From Pseudomonas entomophila (GTDB taxonomy: Bacteria; Pseudomonadota; Gammaproteobacteria; Pseudomonadales; Pseudomonadaceae), in NCBI RefSeq assembly GCF_018417595.1, contig NZ_CP070982.1, forward strand, positions 1,141,501 through 1,205,500: 64,000 bases of DNA, in the 5' to 3' direction. Both the position numbers and the translations under genes were made by a program. Below the pieces are notes generated by a model that saw nothing but the letters and a program-made list of their open reading frames with translations, did not search any database and had not been told where the DNA came from. Below, in pieces: positions 31,651 to 42,408 of this stretch; the stretch's first letter is position 1, and each line of letters begins with the position of its first letter.

Positions 31651-32625
31651 TTACATCACTCCGGCACGCAGCAGGTCGTGCATGTTCAGGGCGCCGGTCG
31701 GGCGGTCGTCCCGGTCGACCACCACGAGCGCGCTGATCTTGTGGTCTTCCATGATCTTGAGCGCTTCGGCGGCGAGCATCTCGGCGCGGGCGGTCTTGCC
31801 ATGGACGGTCATGACCTCGTCGATGAGGGTCTTGTGGATATCGATGCTGCGGTCGAGGCTGCGGCGCAGGTCGCCGTCGGTGAAGACGCCGGCGAGCTTG
31901 CCGTCGCTTTCCAGGACCACGGTCATGCCCAGGCCCTTGCGGGACATCTCGAGCAATGCATCCTTGAGCAGCGTGCCGCGTTGCACCTTTGGCAGTTCCT
32001 CGCCCGAATGCATCACGTTCTCGACCTTCAGCAGCAGGCGTCGGCCCAGCGCGCCGCCCGGGTGCGAGAAGGCGAAGTCCTCGGCGGTGAAGCCGCGGGC
32101 TTCCAGCAGGGCGATGGCCAGGGCGTCGCCCAGCACCAGCGCGGCGGTGGTGGACGAGGTGGGGGCCAGGTTGAGCGGGCAGGCTTCCTGGGCCACGCGG
32201 GCGTCGAGGTTGACCTCGGCCGCTTGCGCCAGGGGCGAGTCCGGGTTGCCGGTAAGGCTGATCATCTGGATCCCCAGGCGCTTGATCAGCGGCAGCAGGG
32301 TGACGATCTCGGCGGTGCTGCCGGAGTTGGACAGGGCAAGAATGACATCGTCACGGGTGATCATGCCCATGTCACCGTGGCTGGCCTCGGCCGGGTGCAC
32401 GAAGAACGAAGGGGTGCCGGTGCTGGCGAGGGTGGCGGCGATCTTGTTGCCGATGTGCCCCGACTTGCCCATGCCGACCACCACGACGCGGCCCTTGCTG
32501 GCCAGGATCAGCTCACAAGCCTTGACGAAGTTGCCGTCGATACGGGCCAGCAGGCCCTCTACGGCCTCGAGTTCCAGGCGCAGGGTGCGCTGGGCGGAGT
32601 GGATCAGCTCGCTGGATTGGCTCAT
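31651..32625 (-). CDS. kdsD: D-arabinose 5-phosphate isomerase
   Basis: 324 residues: an SIS sugar-isomerase domain (about 35-175, with VVVGMGKSGHIGNKIAAT and EASHGDMGMI) followed by a CBS-domain pair (about 205-324). It converts ribulose 5-phosphate into arabinose 5-phosphate, the first committed substrate for KDO. First gene of the leftward kdsD-kdsC-lptCAB-rpoN series, divergent from mlaF. Confidence 0.95.
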   Translation of the reverse strand: MSQSSELIHSAQRTLRLELEAVEGLLARIDGNFVKACELILASKGRVVVVGMGKSGHIGNKIAATLASTGTPSFFVHPAEASHGDMGMITRDDVILALSNSGSTAEIVTLLPLIKRLGIQMISLTGNPDSPLAQAAEVNLDARVAQEACPLNLAPTSSTTAALVLGDALAIALLEARGFTAEDFAFSHPGGALGRRLLLKVENVMHSGEELPKVQRGTLLKDALLEMSRKGLGMTVVLESDGKLAGVFTDGDLRRSLDRSIDIHKTLIDEVMTVHGKTARAEMLAAEALKIMEDHKISALVVVDRDDRPTGALNMHDLLRAGVM

Positions 32626-32740
32626 GTCGAAAACGCAATGCCTGATGAAAAGGCGGCGATTATAGCCGCAATGTGTGAAACGCTCATCCTTCGAATGTCA
32701 CATATAGCTGTCAGTGCCCTGAATGGAACGTTTGACGCCC

Positions 32741-32770
32741 TTGGGAAGGGCCTGCCAGCGGTGCTATAGT
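32741..32770 (+). promoter_or_regulatory. Predicted sigma-70 promoter of the mla operon
   Basis: TTGGGA (32741-32746) and TATAGT (32765-32770) are spaced by 18 bp in the 235-bp divergent region between kdsD and mlaF. It leaves a leader of about 85 nt before the mlaF ATG, which has a good AAGGAG site. Confidence 0.45.
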
Positions 32771-32860
32771 TCGCCGCTATTCGGCCTGCCAGGGGCGCGT
32801 GTGCCTTCACGATGAAGGTGAACGTCCATTAGTGCGAGGCTGCACTAGCAAGGAGTCTAG

Positions 32861-33670
32861 ATGAGTGTGGATAGCGCCTACGCGGTCGAGTTGAAGGGTG
32901 TCACCTTCAAGCGCGGTTCGCGCAGCATTTTCAGCAACGTGGACATACGTATTCCCCGCGGCAAGGTCACTGGCATCATGGGGCCTTCGGGGTGCGGCAA
33001 GACCACCTTGCTGCGCCTGATGGGCGCGCAGTTGCGCCCCACAGGCGGCGAAGTCTGGGTCAACGGGCAGAACCTGCCCGCGTTGTCGCGCAGCGACCTG
33101 TTCGACGCGCGCAAGCACATGGGCGTGCTGTTCCAGAGCGGCGCGCTGTTCACCGACCTCGACGTGTTCGAGAACGTCGCCTTTCCGCTGCGCGTGCACA
33201 CGCAGCTGTCGGACGAGATGATCCGCGACATCGTCCTGATGAAACTGCAGGCGGTGGGGTTGCGTGGCGCGATCGACCTGATGCCCGACGAATTGTCCGG
33301 CGGCATGAAGCGCCGTGTGGCGTTGGCGCGCGCGATCGCCCTCGATCCGCAGATCCTCATGTATGACGAACCGTTCGTCGGCCAGGATCCGATTGCCATG
33401 GGGGTGCTGGTCCGTCTCATCCGTCTGCTCAACGACGCCCTGGGGATCACCAGCATCGTGGTTTCCCACGACCTGGCGGAAACCGCCAGCATCGCCGACT
33501 ACATCTATGTGGTGGGTGATGGCCAGGTACTGGGGCAGGGCACGCCGGACGAGCTGATGGGGTCGGACAACCCGCGTATCCGCCAGTTCATGAAGGGTGA
33601 CCCGGACGGGCCGGTGCCATTCCATTTTCCCGCGCCTGACTATCGCGCCGATCTGCTGGGGGCGCGTTGA
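32861..33670 (+). CDS. mlaF: Phospholipid ABC transporter ATP-binding protein MlaF
   Basis: 269 residues, ABC ATPase with Walker [10 protein letters not shown] at 41-49, signature [14 protein letters not shown] and Walker [15 protein letters not shown]. MlaFEDB in the inner membrane moves phospholipids between MlaC and the inner leaflet and keeps the outer membrane asymmetric. Its TGA overlaps the mlaE ATG by one base. Confidence 0.95.
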   Translation: MSVDSAYAVELKGVTFKRGSRSIFSNVDIRIPRGKVTGIMGPSGCGKTTLLRLMGAQLRPTGGEVWVNGQNLPALSRSDLFDARKHMGVLFQSGALFTDLDVFENVAFPLRVHTQLSDEMIRDIVLMKLQAVGLRGAIDLMPDELSGGMKRRVALARAIALDPQILMYDEPFVGQDPIAMGVLVRLIRLLNDALGITSIVVSHDLAETASIADYIYVVGDGQVLGQGTPDELMGSDNPRIRQFMKGDPDGPVPFHFPAPDYRADLLGAR

Positions 33671-34467
33671 TGCGCAGAAAATCCTTACTCGAACGTATCC
33701 GTCTGTTCGGCCGTTCGGCCATCGACGTGCTCGCGGTGCTGGGGCGCTCGTGCCTGTTCCTGGGGCATGCGCTCAGTGGCCGTGGCGGCATCGGCGGTGG
33801 CTTCCAGCTGCTGGTCAAGCAGCTCTATTCGGTTGGCGTGCTGTCGCTGGCGATCATCGTCGTGTCCGGCGTGTTCATCGGCATGGTACTGGCGCTGCAG
33901 GGCTACAGCATCCTCACCAAGTACGGCTCGGAGCAGGCCGTGGGGCAGATGGTCGCCCTGACGCTGCTGCGTGAGCTGGGGCCGGTGGTGACCGCCTTGC
34001 TGTTCGCCGGGCGCGCGGGTTCCGCGCTGACCGCCGAGATCGGCAACATGAAGTCCACCGAGCAGCTGTCGAGCCTGGAGATGATCGGTGTCGACCCGCT
34101 CAAGTACATCGTTGCCCCGCGCCTGTGGGCCGGTTTCATTTCGCTGCCGTTGCTGGCGCTGATCTTCAGTGTGGTCGGCATCTGGGGCGGTTCGTGGGTC
34201 GCCGTCGACTGGCTGGGCGTCTACGACGGTTCGTTCTGGGGCAACATGCAGAACAGCGTTTCTTTCAGCGACGACGTGATCAACGGGCTGATCAAGAGCC
34301 TGGTGTTCGCCTTCGTCGTTACCTGGATCGCCGTATTCCAGGGGTACGACTGCGAGCCCACTTCAGAAGGGATCAGCCGTGCCACCACCAAGACCGTGGT
34401 TTATGCCTCATTGGCAGTCCTGGGTCTGGACTTTATTCTGACCGCCTTGATGTTTGGAGATTTCTGA
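33670..34467 (+). CDS. mlaE: Phospholipid ABC transporter permease MlaE
   Basis: 265 residues with five or six membrane helices. '[53 protein letters not shown]' style segments (about 80-125) define the MlaE permease family. It starts in a TGATG overlap with mlaF and ends in a TGATG overlap with mlaD, so the three are made together. Confidence 0.95.
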   Translation: MRRKSLLERIRLFGRSAIDVLAVLGRSCLFLGHALSGRGGIGGGFQLLVKQLYSVGVLSLAIIVVSGVFIGMVLALQGYSILTKYGSEQAVGQMVALTLLRELGPVVTALLFAGRAGSALTAEIGNMKSTEQLSSLEMIGVDPLKYIVAPRLWAGFISLPLLALIFSVVGIWGGSWVAVDWLGVYDGSFWGNMQNSVSFSDDVINGLIKSLVFAFVVTWIAVFQGYDCEPTSEGISRATTKTVVYASLAVLGLDFILTALMFGDF

Positions 34468-34952
34468 TGCAAAACCGCACCCTGGAAATCGGTGTCGGCC
34501 TGTTCCTCCTGGCCGGGATCCTGGCGCTGCTGCTGCTGGCCCTGCGTGTCAGCGGGCTGTCGGCCAGCCCGAGCAGTGACACGTACAAAGTTTATGCGTA
34601 TTTCGACAATATCGCCGGTTTGACGGTCAGAGCCAAAGTGACCATGGCCGGTGTGACCATCGGCAAGGTCACGGCCATCGATCTGGACCGTGATTCGTAT
34701 ACCGGTCGCGTCACCTTGCAGTTGGACAAGCAGGTCGACAACCTGCCGACCGACTCCACGGCCTCGATCCTGACCGCAGGCCTCTTGGGCGAGAAGTACA
34801 TCGGTATCAGCGTTGGTGGCGAAGAAGCGGTTCTCAAGGATGGCAGCACCATTCACGACACCCAGTCGGCGCTGGTGCTGGAAGATCTGATCGGCAAGTT
34901 CCTGCTCAATTCCGTGGGCAAGGAACCGAAAGAAGCTCAACCGGCTAATTAA
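34467..34952 (+). CDS. mlaD: Phospholipid transport substrate-binding protein MlaD (MCE)
   Basis: 161 residues: one N-terminal membrane helix (about 8-28) and a single MCE domain ('YKVYAYFDNIAGLTVRAKV', 'VTLQLDKQVDNLPTDSTASIL'). MlaD forms a hexameric ring in the periplasm that channels phospholipids to and from MlaFE. Confidence 0.95.
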   Translation: MQNRTLEIGVGLFLLAGILALLLLALRVSGLSASPSSDTYKVYAYFDNIAGLTVRAKVTMAGVTIGKVTAIDLDRDSYTGRVTLQLDKQVDNLPTDSTASILTAGLLGEKYIGISVGGEEAVLKDGSTIHDTQSALVLEDLIGKFLLNSVGKEPKEAQPAN

Positions 34953-34961
34953 GGAGTTCCC

Positions 34962-35615
34962 ATGATTTCGATCCTGCGACGTGGCCTGCTGGTGCTGTTG
35001 GCGGCCTTCCCCCTGCTGAGCATGGCAGCGCCAGGGCAGTCTGCCCGCGACGTCATCCAGGGCACCACCACTCAACTGCTGAGTGACCTGAAAGCCAACA
35101 AAGAGCAGTACAAGGCCAACCCCGAGGCGTTCTACAAGGCGCTCAACGACAACCTCGGCCCTGTGGTCGATGCCGACGGCATCTCCAAGAGCATCATGAC
35201 GGTCAAGTACTCGCGCAAGGCCACGCCCGAGCAGATGCAGCGCTTCCAGGAGAACTTCAAGCGCAGCCTGATGCAGTTCTACGGCAACGCCCTGCTGGAG
35301 TACAACAACCAGGGCATCGTCGTAGACCCAGCCAAGGCCGAGGATGGCGACCGCACCAGCGTCGGCATGAAGATCACCGGCACCAACGGCGCGGTCTACC
35401 CGGTGCAGTACACCATGGAGAAGATCGGCGGCGACTGGAAGGTGCGTAACGTCATCGTCAACGGCATCAACATCGGCAAGCTGTTCCGTGACCAGTTCCA
35501 GGACGCCATGCAGCGTAACGGCAACAACCTCGACAAGACCATCGACGGCTGGGCCGGTGAAGTGGCCAAGGCCAAGCAGACCGCCGACAACTCGCCGGAC
35601 AAGGAAGTCAAATGA
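34962..35615 (+). CDS. mlaC: Periplasmic phospholipid-binding protein MlaC
   Basis: 217 residues with a signal peptide (cleavage after LLSMAAPG region) and the Tol-Ttg2D/MlaC domain ('KATPEQMQRFQENFKRSLMQFYGNALLEY'). It ferries phospholipids across the periplasm between MlaA-porin and MlaFEDB. Its last codons overlap the mlaB start by 4 bp. Confidence 0.94.
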   Translation: MISILRRGLLVLLAAFPLLSMAAPGQSARDVIQGTTTQLLSDLKANKEQYKANPEAFYKALNDNLGPVVDADGISKSIMTVKYSRKATPEQMQRFQENFKRSLMQFYGNALLEYNNQGIVVDPAKAEDGDRTSVGMKITGTNGAVYPVQYTMEKIGGDWKVRNVIVNGINIGKLFRDQFQDAMQRNGNNLDKTIDGWAGEVAKAKQTADNSPDKEVK

Positions 35616-35914
35616 GCGATGCCGCAGTGAGCATGACCGAGCCTGGCGTCCTGCGCCTGGCCGGCGTGCTGGACTACCGCAGCGGCCCGTCCCTGCGCAA
35701 GCAGGGCAAGGCGCTGATCGCCGCCAGCGGCGAGGCCCGCCTGGTACTGGACTGCACCGCCGTGGTGAAGTCCAGCAGTGTCGGCCTGTCGCTGCTGCTG
35801 GCCTTCATGCGTGACGCCCAGGCGGCCGGCAAGGCCTGCGAACTGCGCGGCATGCCTGACGACATGCGCGAAATCGCCGAGGTTTACGACCTCGATGAGG
35901 TACTGGCGGGCTGA
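35612..35914 (+). CDS. mlaB: STAS-domain protein MlaB
   Basis: 100 residues, a single STAS domain ('GVLRLAGVLDYRSGPSLRKQ', 'LVLDCTAVVKSSSVGLSLLLAF'). MlaB binds MlaF and supports its dimerisation and ATPase activity. Last gene before a strong terminator. Confidence 0.93.
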   Translation: MSDAAVSMTEPGVLRLAGVLDYRSGPSLRKQGKALIAASGEARLVLDCTAVVKSSSVGLSLLLAFMRDAQAAGKACELRGMPDDMREIAEVYDLDEVLAG

Positions 35915-35932
35915 TGGCCTGTTGCAAGGTGA

Positions 35933-35986
35933 AAGCCCCTCGGTCAGTGCGCCCCGTCTTGGGCTTCGCAGGCGAGGGGCTTTTTT
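35933..35986 (+). terminator. Rho-independent terminator of the mla operon
   Basis: AAGCCCCTCG (35933-35942) pairs with CGAGGGGCTT (35973-35982), followed by a run of six T (35981-35986). It separates mlaFEDCB from ibaG-murA. Confidence 0.85.
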
Positions 35987-36032
35987 GTATGATGGCCGAC
36001 CCGCGCGCGTTGGGCGCCGATCGAGGTTGAGC

Positions 36033-37561
<1,529 letters not shown>

Positions 37562-37653
37562 TCTGTGACCGGCGCAGGGACGCGCCAGCCGAATCGTATG
37601 CGGTCGGGCCCATGGCCCGGCCGGCTATAGCTGCTTAAGGACCGACGTTTCCC

Positions 37654-38289
37654 ATGTTGACCATCGCGCTATCAAAAGGCCGCATTCTCGACGACACCCT
37701 GCCGTTGCTGGCCGAAGCCGGCATCGTTCCCACCGAGAACCCGGACAAGAGCCGCAAGCTGATCATCCCCACCACACAGGACGATGTGCGCTTGCTCATC
37801 GTGCGTGCCACTGACGTACCGACCTACGTCGAGCATGGCGCCGCCGACCTCGGGGTGGCCGGCAAGGACGTGCTGATGGAATACGGCGGCCAGGGGCTGT
37901 ACGAGCCGCTGGACTTGCAGATCGCCCAGTGCAAGCTGATGACCGCAGGCGTGACCGGCGCGCCCGAGCCCAAGGGCCGTCTGCGCGTGGCCACCAAGTT
38001 CGTCAACGTAGCCAAGCGTTACTACGCCGAACAGGGTCGCCAGGTCGACATCATCAAACTGTACGGCTCCATGGAGCTGGCACCGCTGATCAACCTCGCC
38101 GACAAGATCATCGACGTGGTCGACACCGGCAACACCCTGCGTGCCAACGGCCTCGAGCCACAAGAACTGATCGCCACGATCAGCTCGCGCCTGGTGGTCA
38201 ACAAGGCCTCCATGAAGATGCAGCACGCCCGTATCCAGAGCCTGATCGACACCCTGCGCAACGCCGTCGAATCACGACACCGCGGCTGA
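37654..38289 (+). CDS. hisG: ATP phosphoribosyltransferase, short form
   Basis: 211 residues, the short HisG that lacks the regulatory C-terminal domain and needs HisZ. '[22 protein letters not shown]', '[21 protein letters not shown]' and the PRPP loop '[17 protein letters not shown]' region are present. First enzyme of histidine synthesis. hisD follows after 126 bp and hisC after hisD. Confidence 0.95.
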   Translation: MLTIALSKGRILDDTLPLLAEAGIVPTENPDKSRKLIIPTTQDDVRLLIVRATDVPTYVEHGAADLGVAGKDVLMEYGGQGLYEPLDLQIAQCKLMTAGVTGAPEPKGRLRVATKFVNVAKRYYAEQGRQVDIIKLYGSMELAPLINLADKIIDVVDTGNTLRANGLEPQELIATISSRLVVNKASMKMQHARIQSLIDTLRNAVESRHRG

Positions 38290-38415
38290 CCTCTGCGCGC
38301 GACCTCTGCTGTCGCGCCCGTCTATCCGCGTCATAGCCTTCTTTCTCAGGTGCCCGCGCGGATGGAGTGGTAGCTTTAGGGCGCCTGAACATCCGCTAAT
38401 AACGAGGCCCTCGCC

Positions 38416-39738
38416 ATGACCGTGTCCACTGCAATTGCCCGTCTCAACGCCGCTGACCAGGATTTCGCCCGACATCTGGATCATCTGCTGAGCTGGGAAA
38501 GCGTGTCCGATGACGCGGTCAACCAGCGCGTGCTCGACATCATCAAGGCCGTGCGCGAGCGCGGCGATGCGGCGCTGGTGGAGTTCACCCAGCGTTTCGA
38601 CGGTGTCGATGCCAAATCCATCGACGACCTGATCCTTGACCGCGCTCGCCTGGAGCTGGCCCTGACCCGCATCACCCCGGTTCAGCGTGAAGCCCTGGAA
38701 AAAGCTGCCAACCGTGTGCGCATCTATCACGAGCGGCAGAAGCAGGATTCCTGGCAGTACACCGAAGCCGACGGCACCGTGCTGGGCCAGAAGGTCACGC
38801 CGTTGGACCGTGCCGGTCTATATGTGCCGGGCGGCAAGGCGTCGTACCCGTCGTCGGTGCTGATGAATGCCATTCCGGCGAAGGTTGCCGGGGTGTCCGA
38901 AGTGGTGATGGTAGTGCCGACACCGCGTGGCGAGGTCAATGAGCTGGTGCTGGCTGCGGCCTGCATCGCCGGGGTCGACCGGGTCTTCACCGTCGGTGGC
39001 GCGCAGGCTGTTGCGGCCCTCGCCTATGGCACCGAGAGCGTGCCGCAGGTAGACAAGATCGTTGGCCCGGGCAACATCTACGTCGCCACTGCCAAGCGTC
39101 ATGTGTTCGGCCAGGTCGGTATCGACATGATTGCCGGTCCGTCGGAGATTCTTGTCGTGTGTGATGGCCAGACCGATCCGGACTGGATCGCCATGGACCT
39201 GTTCTCCCAGGCCGAGCACGACGAGGACGCCCAGGCGATCCTGGTCAGCCCGGATGCCGCCTTCCTCGACCGGGTTGCCGCCAGCATCGAGAAGCTGCTC
39301 CCCACCATGGAGCGTGCCGAGATCATCGAGAAGTCGATCAATGGCCGTGGCGCGCTGATCCAGGTGCGCGACATGCAACAGGCGATCGAGGTGGCCAACC
39401 GCATCGCCCCCGAGCACCTTGAGCTGTCGGTGGCCGACCCGCAGGCCTGGCTGCCGCAGATCCGCCACGCCGGTGCGATCTTCATGGGCCGCCACACCAG
39501 CGAGGCGCTGGGCGACTACTGCGCCGGCCCCAACCACGTGCTGCCGACCTCCGGCACCGCGCGGTTCTCTTCGCCGCTGGGGGTGTACGACTTCCAGAAG
39601 CGTTCGTCGATCATCTTCTGCTCCGAGCAAGGGGCTTCCGAGCTGGGCCACACCGCGTCGGTACTGGCCCGTGGCGAATCGCTGACCGCCCACGCGCGCA
39701 GCGCCGAATACCGCATCCTCAACGAGAAGGGGAACTGA
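38416..39738 (+). CDS. hisD: Histidinol dehydrogenase
   Basis: 440 residues. '[26 protein letters not shown]', '[16 protein letters not shown]', '[13 protein letters not shown]' and '[21 protein letters not shown]' contain the zinc and catalytic His/Glu residues. It makes the last two oxidations to L-histidine using NAD+. Two bp separate it from hisC. Confidence 0.97.
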   Translation: MTVSTAIARLNAADQDFARHLDHLLSWESVSDDAVNQRVLDIIKAVRERGDAALVEFTQRFDGVDAKSIDDLILDRARLELALTRITPVQREALEKAANRVRIYHERQKQDSWQYTEADGTVLGQKVTPLDRAGLYVPGGKASYPSSVLMNAIPAKVAGVSEVVMVVPTPRGEVNELVLAAACIAGVDRVFTVGGAQAVAALAYGTESVPQVDKIVGPGNIYVATAKRHVFGQVGIDMIAGPSEILVVCDGQTDPDWIAMDLFSQAEHDEDAQAILVSPDAAFLDRVAASIEKLLPTMERAEIIEKSINGRGALIQVRDMQQAIEVANRIAPEHLELSVADPQAWLPQIRHAGAIFMGRHTSEALGDYCAGPNHVLPTSGTARFSSPLGVYDFQKRSSIIFCSEQGASELGHTASVLARGESLTAHARSAEYRILNEKGN

Positions 39739-39740
39739 GC

Positions 39741-40787
39741 ATGAGTCGTTTCTGGAGTCCCTTCGTCAAGGACCTCGTCCCTTACGTGCCCGGCGAGCAG
39801 CCCAAGCTGGCGCGCCTGGTCAAGCTCAACACCAACGAGAACCCTTATGGCCCGTCGCCCAAGGCGCTGGAGGCCATGAAGGGCGAGTTGAACGACAACC
39901 TGCGCCTGTACCCGGATCCGAACAGTGACCGGCTCAAGCAGGCGGTCGCCGAGTACTACGGTGTAACGCCTGCGCAGGTGTTCGTTGGCAACGGTTCGGA
40001 TGAGGTGCTGGCACACATTTTCCACGGTCTGTTCCAGCACGACCGGGGGCCGCTGTTGTTCCCGGACGTCAGTTACAGTTTCTATCCGGTGTATTGCGGC
40101 CTGTACGGCATTGCTTTCGAGCAGGTGGCGCTGGATGAGCAGTTCCAGATTCAGGTCTCGGACTACAGCAAGCCCAATGCCGGGATCATTTTCCCCAACC
40201 CCAACGCCCCGACCGGGTGCCTGCTGCCGCTGCAGGCGGTGGAGCAGTTGTTGCAGGCGAATCGTGATTCGGTGGTCGTGGTCGATGAGGCCTACATCGA
40301 TTTCGGTGGCGAGACGGCCATCAGCCTGGTGGATCGTTACGACAACCTGCTGGTGACCCAGACCCTGTCCAAGTCGCGCTCGCTCGCGGGCCTGCGGGTG
40401 GGGTTGGCGGTGGGGCATCCGGACCTGATCGAGGCGCTGGAGCGGATCAAGAACAGCTTCAACTCCTACCCGCTGGATCGCATGGCGATCGTTGGCGCGG
40501 CGGTGGCGTTCGAGGACCGTGCGTATTTCGACGAGACATGCCGCAAGGTGATCGAAAGCCGGGAGGTGTTGGTCGCTGAGTTGGTGGCTCGTGGGTTCGA
40601 GGTGCTGCCTTCGGCGGCGAACTTCATCTTTGCTCGTCATCCTTCGCAGGATGCGGCGGGGATCGCGGCGCGGCTGCGGGAGCAGGGGGTGATTGTGCGG
40701 CATTTCAAGCAGGAGCGGATTGCGCAGTTCCTGCGGATTACCATTGGGACGCCGGAGATGAACCAGGCTTTGCTTGATGCGCTTTAA
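39741..40787 (+). CDS. hisC: Histidinol-phosphate aminotransferase
   Basis: 348 residues, fold-type I PLP enzyme. '[19 protein letters not shown]' opens the domain, [12 protein letters not shown] holds the conserved Asn, and the PLP lysine lies in [14 protein letters not shown]. It transfers an amino group to imidazole-acetol phosphate. The 3' third has visibly lower-GC third positions than hisD. The IS element begins 76 bp after its stop. Confidence 0.95.
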   Translation: MSRFWSPFVKDLVPYVPGEQPKLARLVKLNTNENPYGPSPKALEAMKGELNDNLRLYPDPNSDRLKQAVAEYYGVTPAQVFVGNGSDEVLAHIFHGLFQHDRGPLLFPDVSYSFYPVYCGLYGIAFEQVALDEQFQIQVSDYSKPNAGIIFPNPNAPTGCLLPLQAVEQLLQANRDSVVVVDEAYIDFGGETAISLVDRYDNLLVTQTLSKSRSLAGLRVGLAVGHPDLIEALERIKNSFNSYPLDRMAIVGAAVAFEDRAYFDETCRKVIESREVLVAELVARGFEVLPSAANFIFARHPSQDAAGIAARLREQGVIVRHFKQERIAQFLRITIGTPEMNQALLDAL

Positions 40788-40814
40788 GTTGCGGTTGGTT
40801 TGAGCGTTTGACTG

Positions 40815-40863
40815 AAGGGTGAGTTGGGGCGTAGTTGGTTACGTTTCAATTCGCCCTTGTTGT
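40815..40863 (+). terminator. Probable hisC terminator, tail replaced by an IS element
   Basis: AAGGGTGAGTT (40815-40825) pairs with AATTCGCCCTT (40848-40858) with two G-T or mismatched positions and a 22-base loop. The following bases CCTTGTTGT form the IS target duplication, so the T-rich tail has been separated from the stem by the insertion. Confidence 0.5.
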
Positions 40864-42223
40864 GGGAGTGTCAGTTTTTTTGTGTGCGGGCCGGTAACGG
40901 CCTGCCGCCAGGCAGGCCTTGATTTCACCAGGTCGGCCTGATGAACCGATCTCCGTACAGAATCGCAAATTGATTCATCGCGCTTTTCCAATCATGGGCC
41001 GGTTTTCCCCAATTGGCTGTTATGTTGCGCAATCCCAGCCAAATCAGTTTGGTCGCTGCGTCATCATTCGGGAAATGCCCGCGAGTCTTGATGACCTTGC
41101 GTAGCTGGGCGTTGATGCTCTCGATGGCGTTGGTGGTGTAAATCACCTTTCTGATGGCCGGTGGGAAGACGAAAAATGGAATCACTCGATCCCAGGCGCG
41201 TCTCCAGGCAGCCACCACCGTTGGATATTTCTCGCCCCACGGCCCGTTCTCAAACTCATCGAGTGCTTGCTCAGCCGCTTCAGCATTAATGGCTTGGTAA
41301 ATCGGCTTCAGCTCCTTGGCCAGAGCCCGCCGCTTGTCCCAGGCCGCGAAGTCGAGGCTGTTGCGGATCAGGTGCACGATGCACGTTTGCAACGTCGTCT
41401 CTGGAAACACGGCACTGAGAGCCTCTGGCATACCTTTGAGGCCATCGGTCACGGCAATCAGCACATCTTCGACACCGCGCGTCTTGAGATCGTTAAAGAC
41501 CTTCATCCAAAACTTCGCGCCCTCGGTGTTCTCGATCCAGATGCCCAGGATATCCCGCGTCCCGTCGGGGAGGACGCCCAGGGCCAGGTAAATGGCCTTG
41601 TTGCGCACCAGGCCCTCTTCGCGGATCTTCACCCGCAGTGCATCGAAGAAAATGACCGGGTACATCGGCTCCAGTGGCCGCTGTTGCCACGCGCCAATCT
41701 CGTCCATGACCTCGTCTGTCACAGAGCTGATGAAGTCGGGTGAGACCTCTGTTCCATACTGCTCGGACAAAAAGGCTCGGATCTCTCTGACCGTCATTCC
41801 ACGGGCGTACATGGCGATGATCTTGTCATCGAAACCGGTGTACCGCCGCTCGTGCTTGGGGATCAGAATGGGCGAAAAACTGCCGTCTCGATCGCGAGGA
41901 ATTTCCAGCCGCAGCGGGCCATCCCCCGTTAAAACCGTCTTGCCACTCTTGCCGTTACGCTGGTTGGTTTCATCCTCTGGGCGCTGCGCGCCTGGCGGAT
42001 AGCCCAGGTGGTGGCCAAGCTCGGCATGCAGAGCGCGTTCGATCAGGGCCTTCTTGAACGCCGCGGAGGCATCCTCGATAGCTTCTGCAGTCATCAGGCC
42101 CTCACCGAACTGCTCCAGCAGCTCTTTGGGGATTGTGGGCAGGTCACGCAAGGGTTTCTTTTTGGTTGGCATACATGCACCTCTTACTCATGTTATGCCC
42201 GAACACAAAATTTCTGACACCCT
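40864..42223 (-). mobile_element. IS256-family insertion sequence, 1360 bp
   Basis: The ends GGGAGTGTCAG (left) and GAGGGTGTCAG (right, reverse complement) extend into imperfect inverted repeats: GTGTCAG-N7-GTGTGCGGG against GTGTCAG-N7-GTGTTCGGG. The 9-mer CCTTGTTGT lies directly outside both ends (40855-40863 and 42224-42232) as a target-site duplication of the length expected for this family. One intact transposase fills the element. The exact boundary could shift by a base or two. Confidence 0.88.
40925..42172 (-). CDS. IS256-family transposase (mutator type)
   Basis: 415 residues, full length. The DDE triad is readable: Asp 177 in VIFFDALRVKIR, Asp 243 in IAVTDGLKGMPEAL and Glu 351 in YTTNAIESINAQLRK; the C-x2-H motif of the family is at 264-267 (CIVHLIRNSL). 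No frameshift or stop interrupts it, so the element may be active. Base composition is more AT-rich than neighbouring host genes, consistent with acquisition. The gene points left, away from the RND pump. Confidence 0.95.
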   Translation of the reverse strand: MPTKKKPLRDLPTIPKELLEQFGEGLMTAEAIEDASAAFKKALIERALHAELGHHLGYPPGAQRPEDETNQRNGKSGKTVLTGDGPLRLEIPRDRDGSFSPILIPKHERRYTGFDDKIIAMYARGMTVREIRAFLSEQYGTEVSPDFISSVTDEVMDEIGAWQQRPLEPMYPVIFFDALRVKIREEGLVRNKAIYLALGVLPDGTRDILGIWIENTEGAKFWMKVFNDLKTRGVEDVLIAVTDGLKGMPEALSAVFPETTLQTCIVHLIRNSLDFAAWDKRRALAKELKPIYQAINAEAAEQALDEFENGPWGEKYPTVVAAWRRAWDRVIPFFVFPPAIRKVIYTTNAIESINAQLRKVIKTRGHFPNDDAATKLIWLGLRNITANWGKPAHDWKSAMNQFAILYGDRFIRPTW

Positions 42224-42252
42224 CCTTGTTGTTGCTGCTGGTTTTTCAAGTC

Positions 42253-42313
42253 GTGAGCATATCCGTTTGCTATGTAGACGCTGATTCACCTTTCCGCCAA
42301 TGGATATGCTCAC
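42253..42313. repeat. Inverted repeat, possible small non-coding repeat element
   Basis: GTGAGCATATCC (42253-42264) is repeated inverted as GGATATGCTCAC (42302-42313) around a 37-base centre. It lies between the IS and the hexanucleotide array in a stretch with no gene. It may be a terminator-like hairpin for the leftward mexW transcript or a MITE-like element. Confidence 0.6.
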
Positions 42314-42340
42314 AACACCCCAAACCCACACTCTGAAAGC

Positions 42341-42406
42341 CGAAGCCGAAGCCGAAGCCGAAGCCGAAGCCGAAGCCGAAGCCGAAGCCGAAGCCGAAGC
42401 CGAAGC
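42341..42406. repeat. Hexanucleotide tandem repeat (CGAAGC)x11
   Basis: Eleven perfect copies of CGAAGC without interruption, preceded by a degenerate copy (GAAAGC). It ends two bases before the stop codon of the mexW-like gene. Length and perfection suggest slippage and hence copy-number variation between isolates. Confidence 0.95.
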
Positions 42407-42408
42407 GA

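Noticed and set aside
32626..32860. Possible small RNA in the kdsD-mlaF divergent region
   Set aside because: A promoter-like pair is visible but no terminator hairpin with a T-run precedes mlaF, so a leader of the mla mRNA is the simpler reading.
42341..42406. Possible CRISPR array
   Set aside because: The 6-bp units have no spacers and no cas genes are near; it is a simple tandem repeat.
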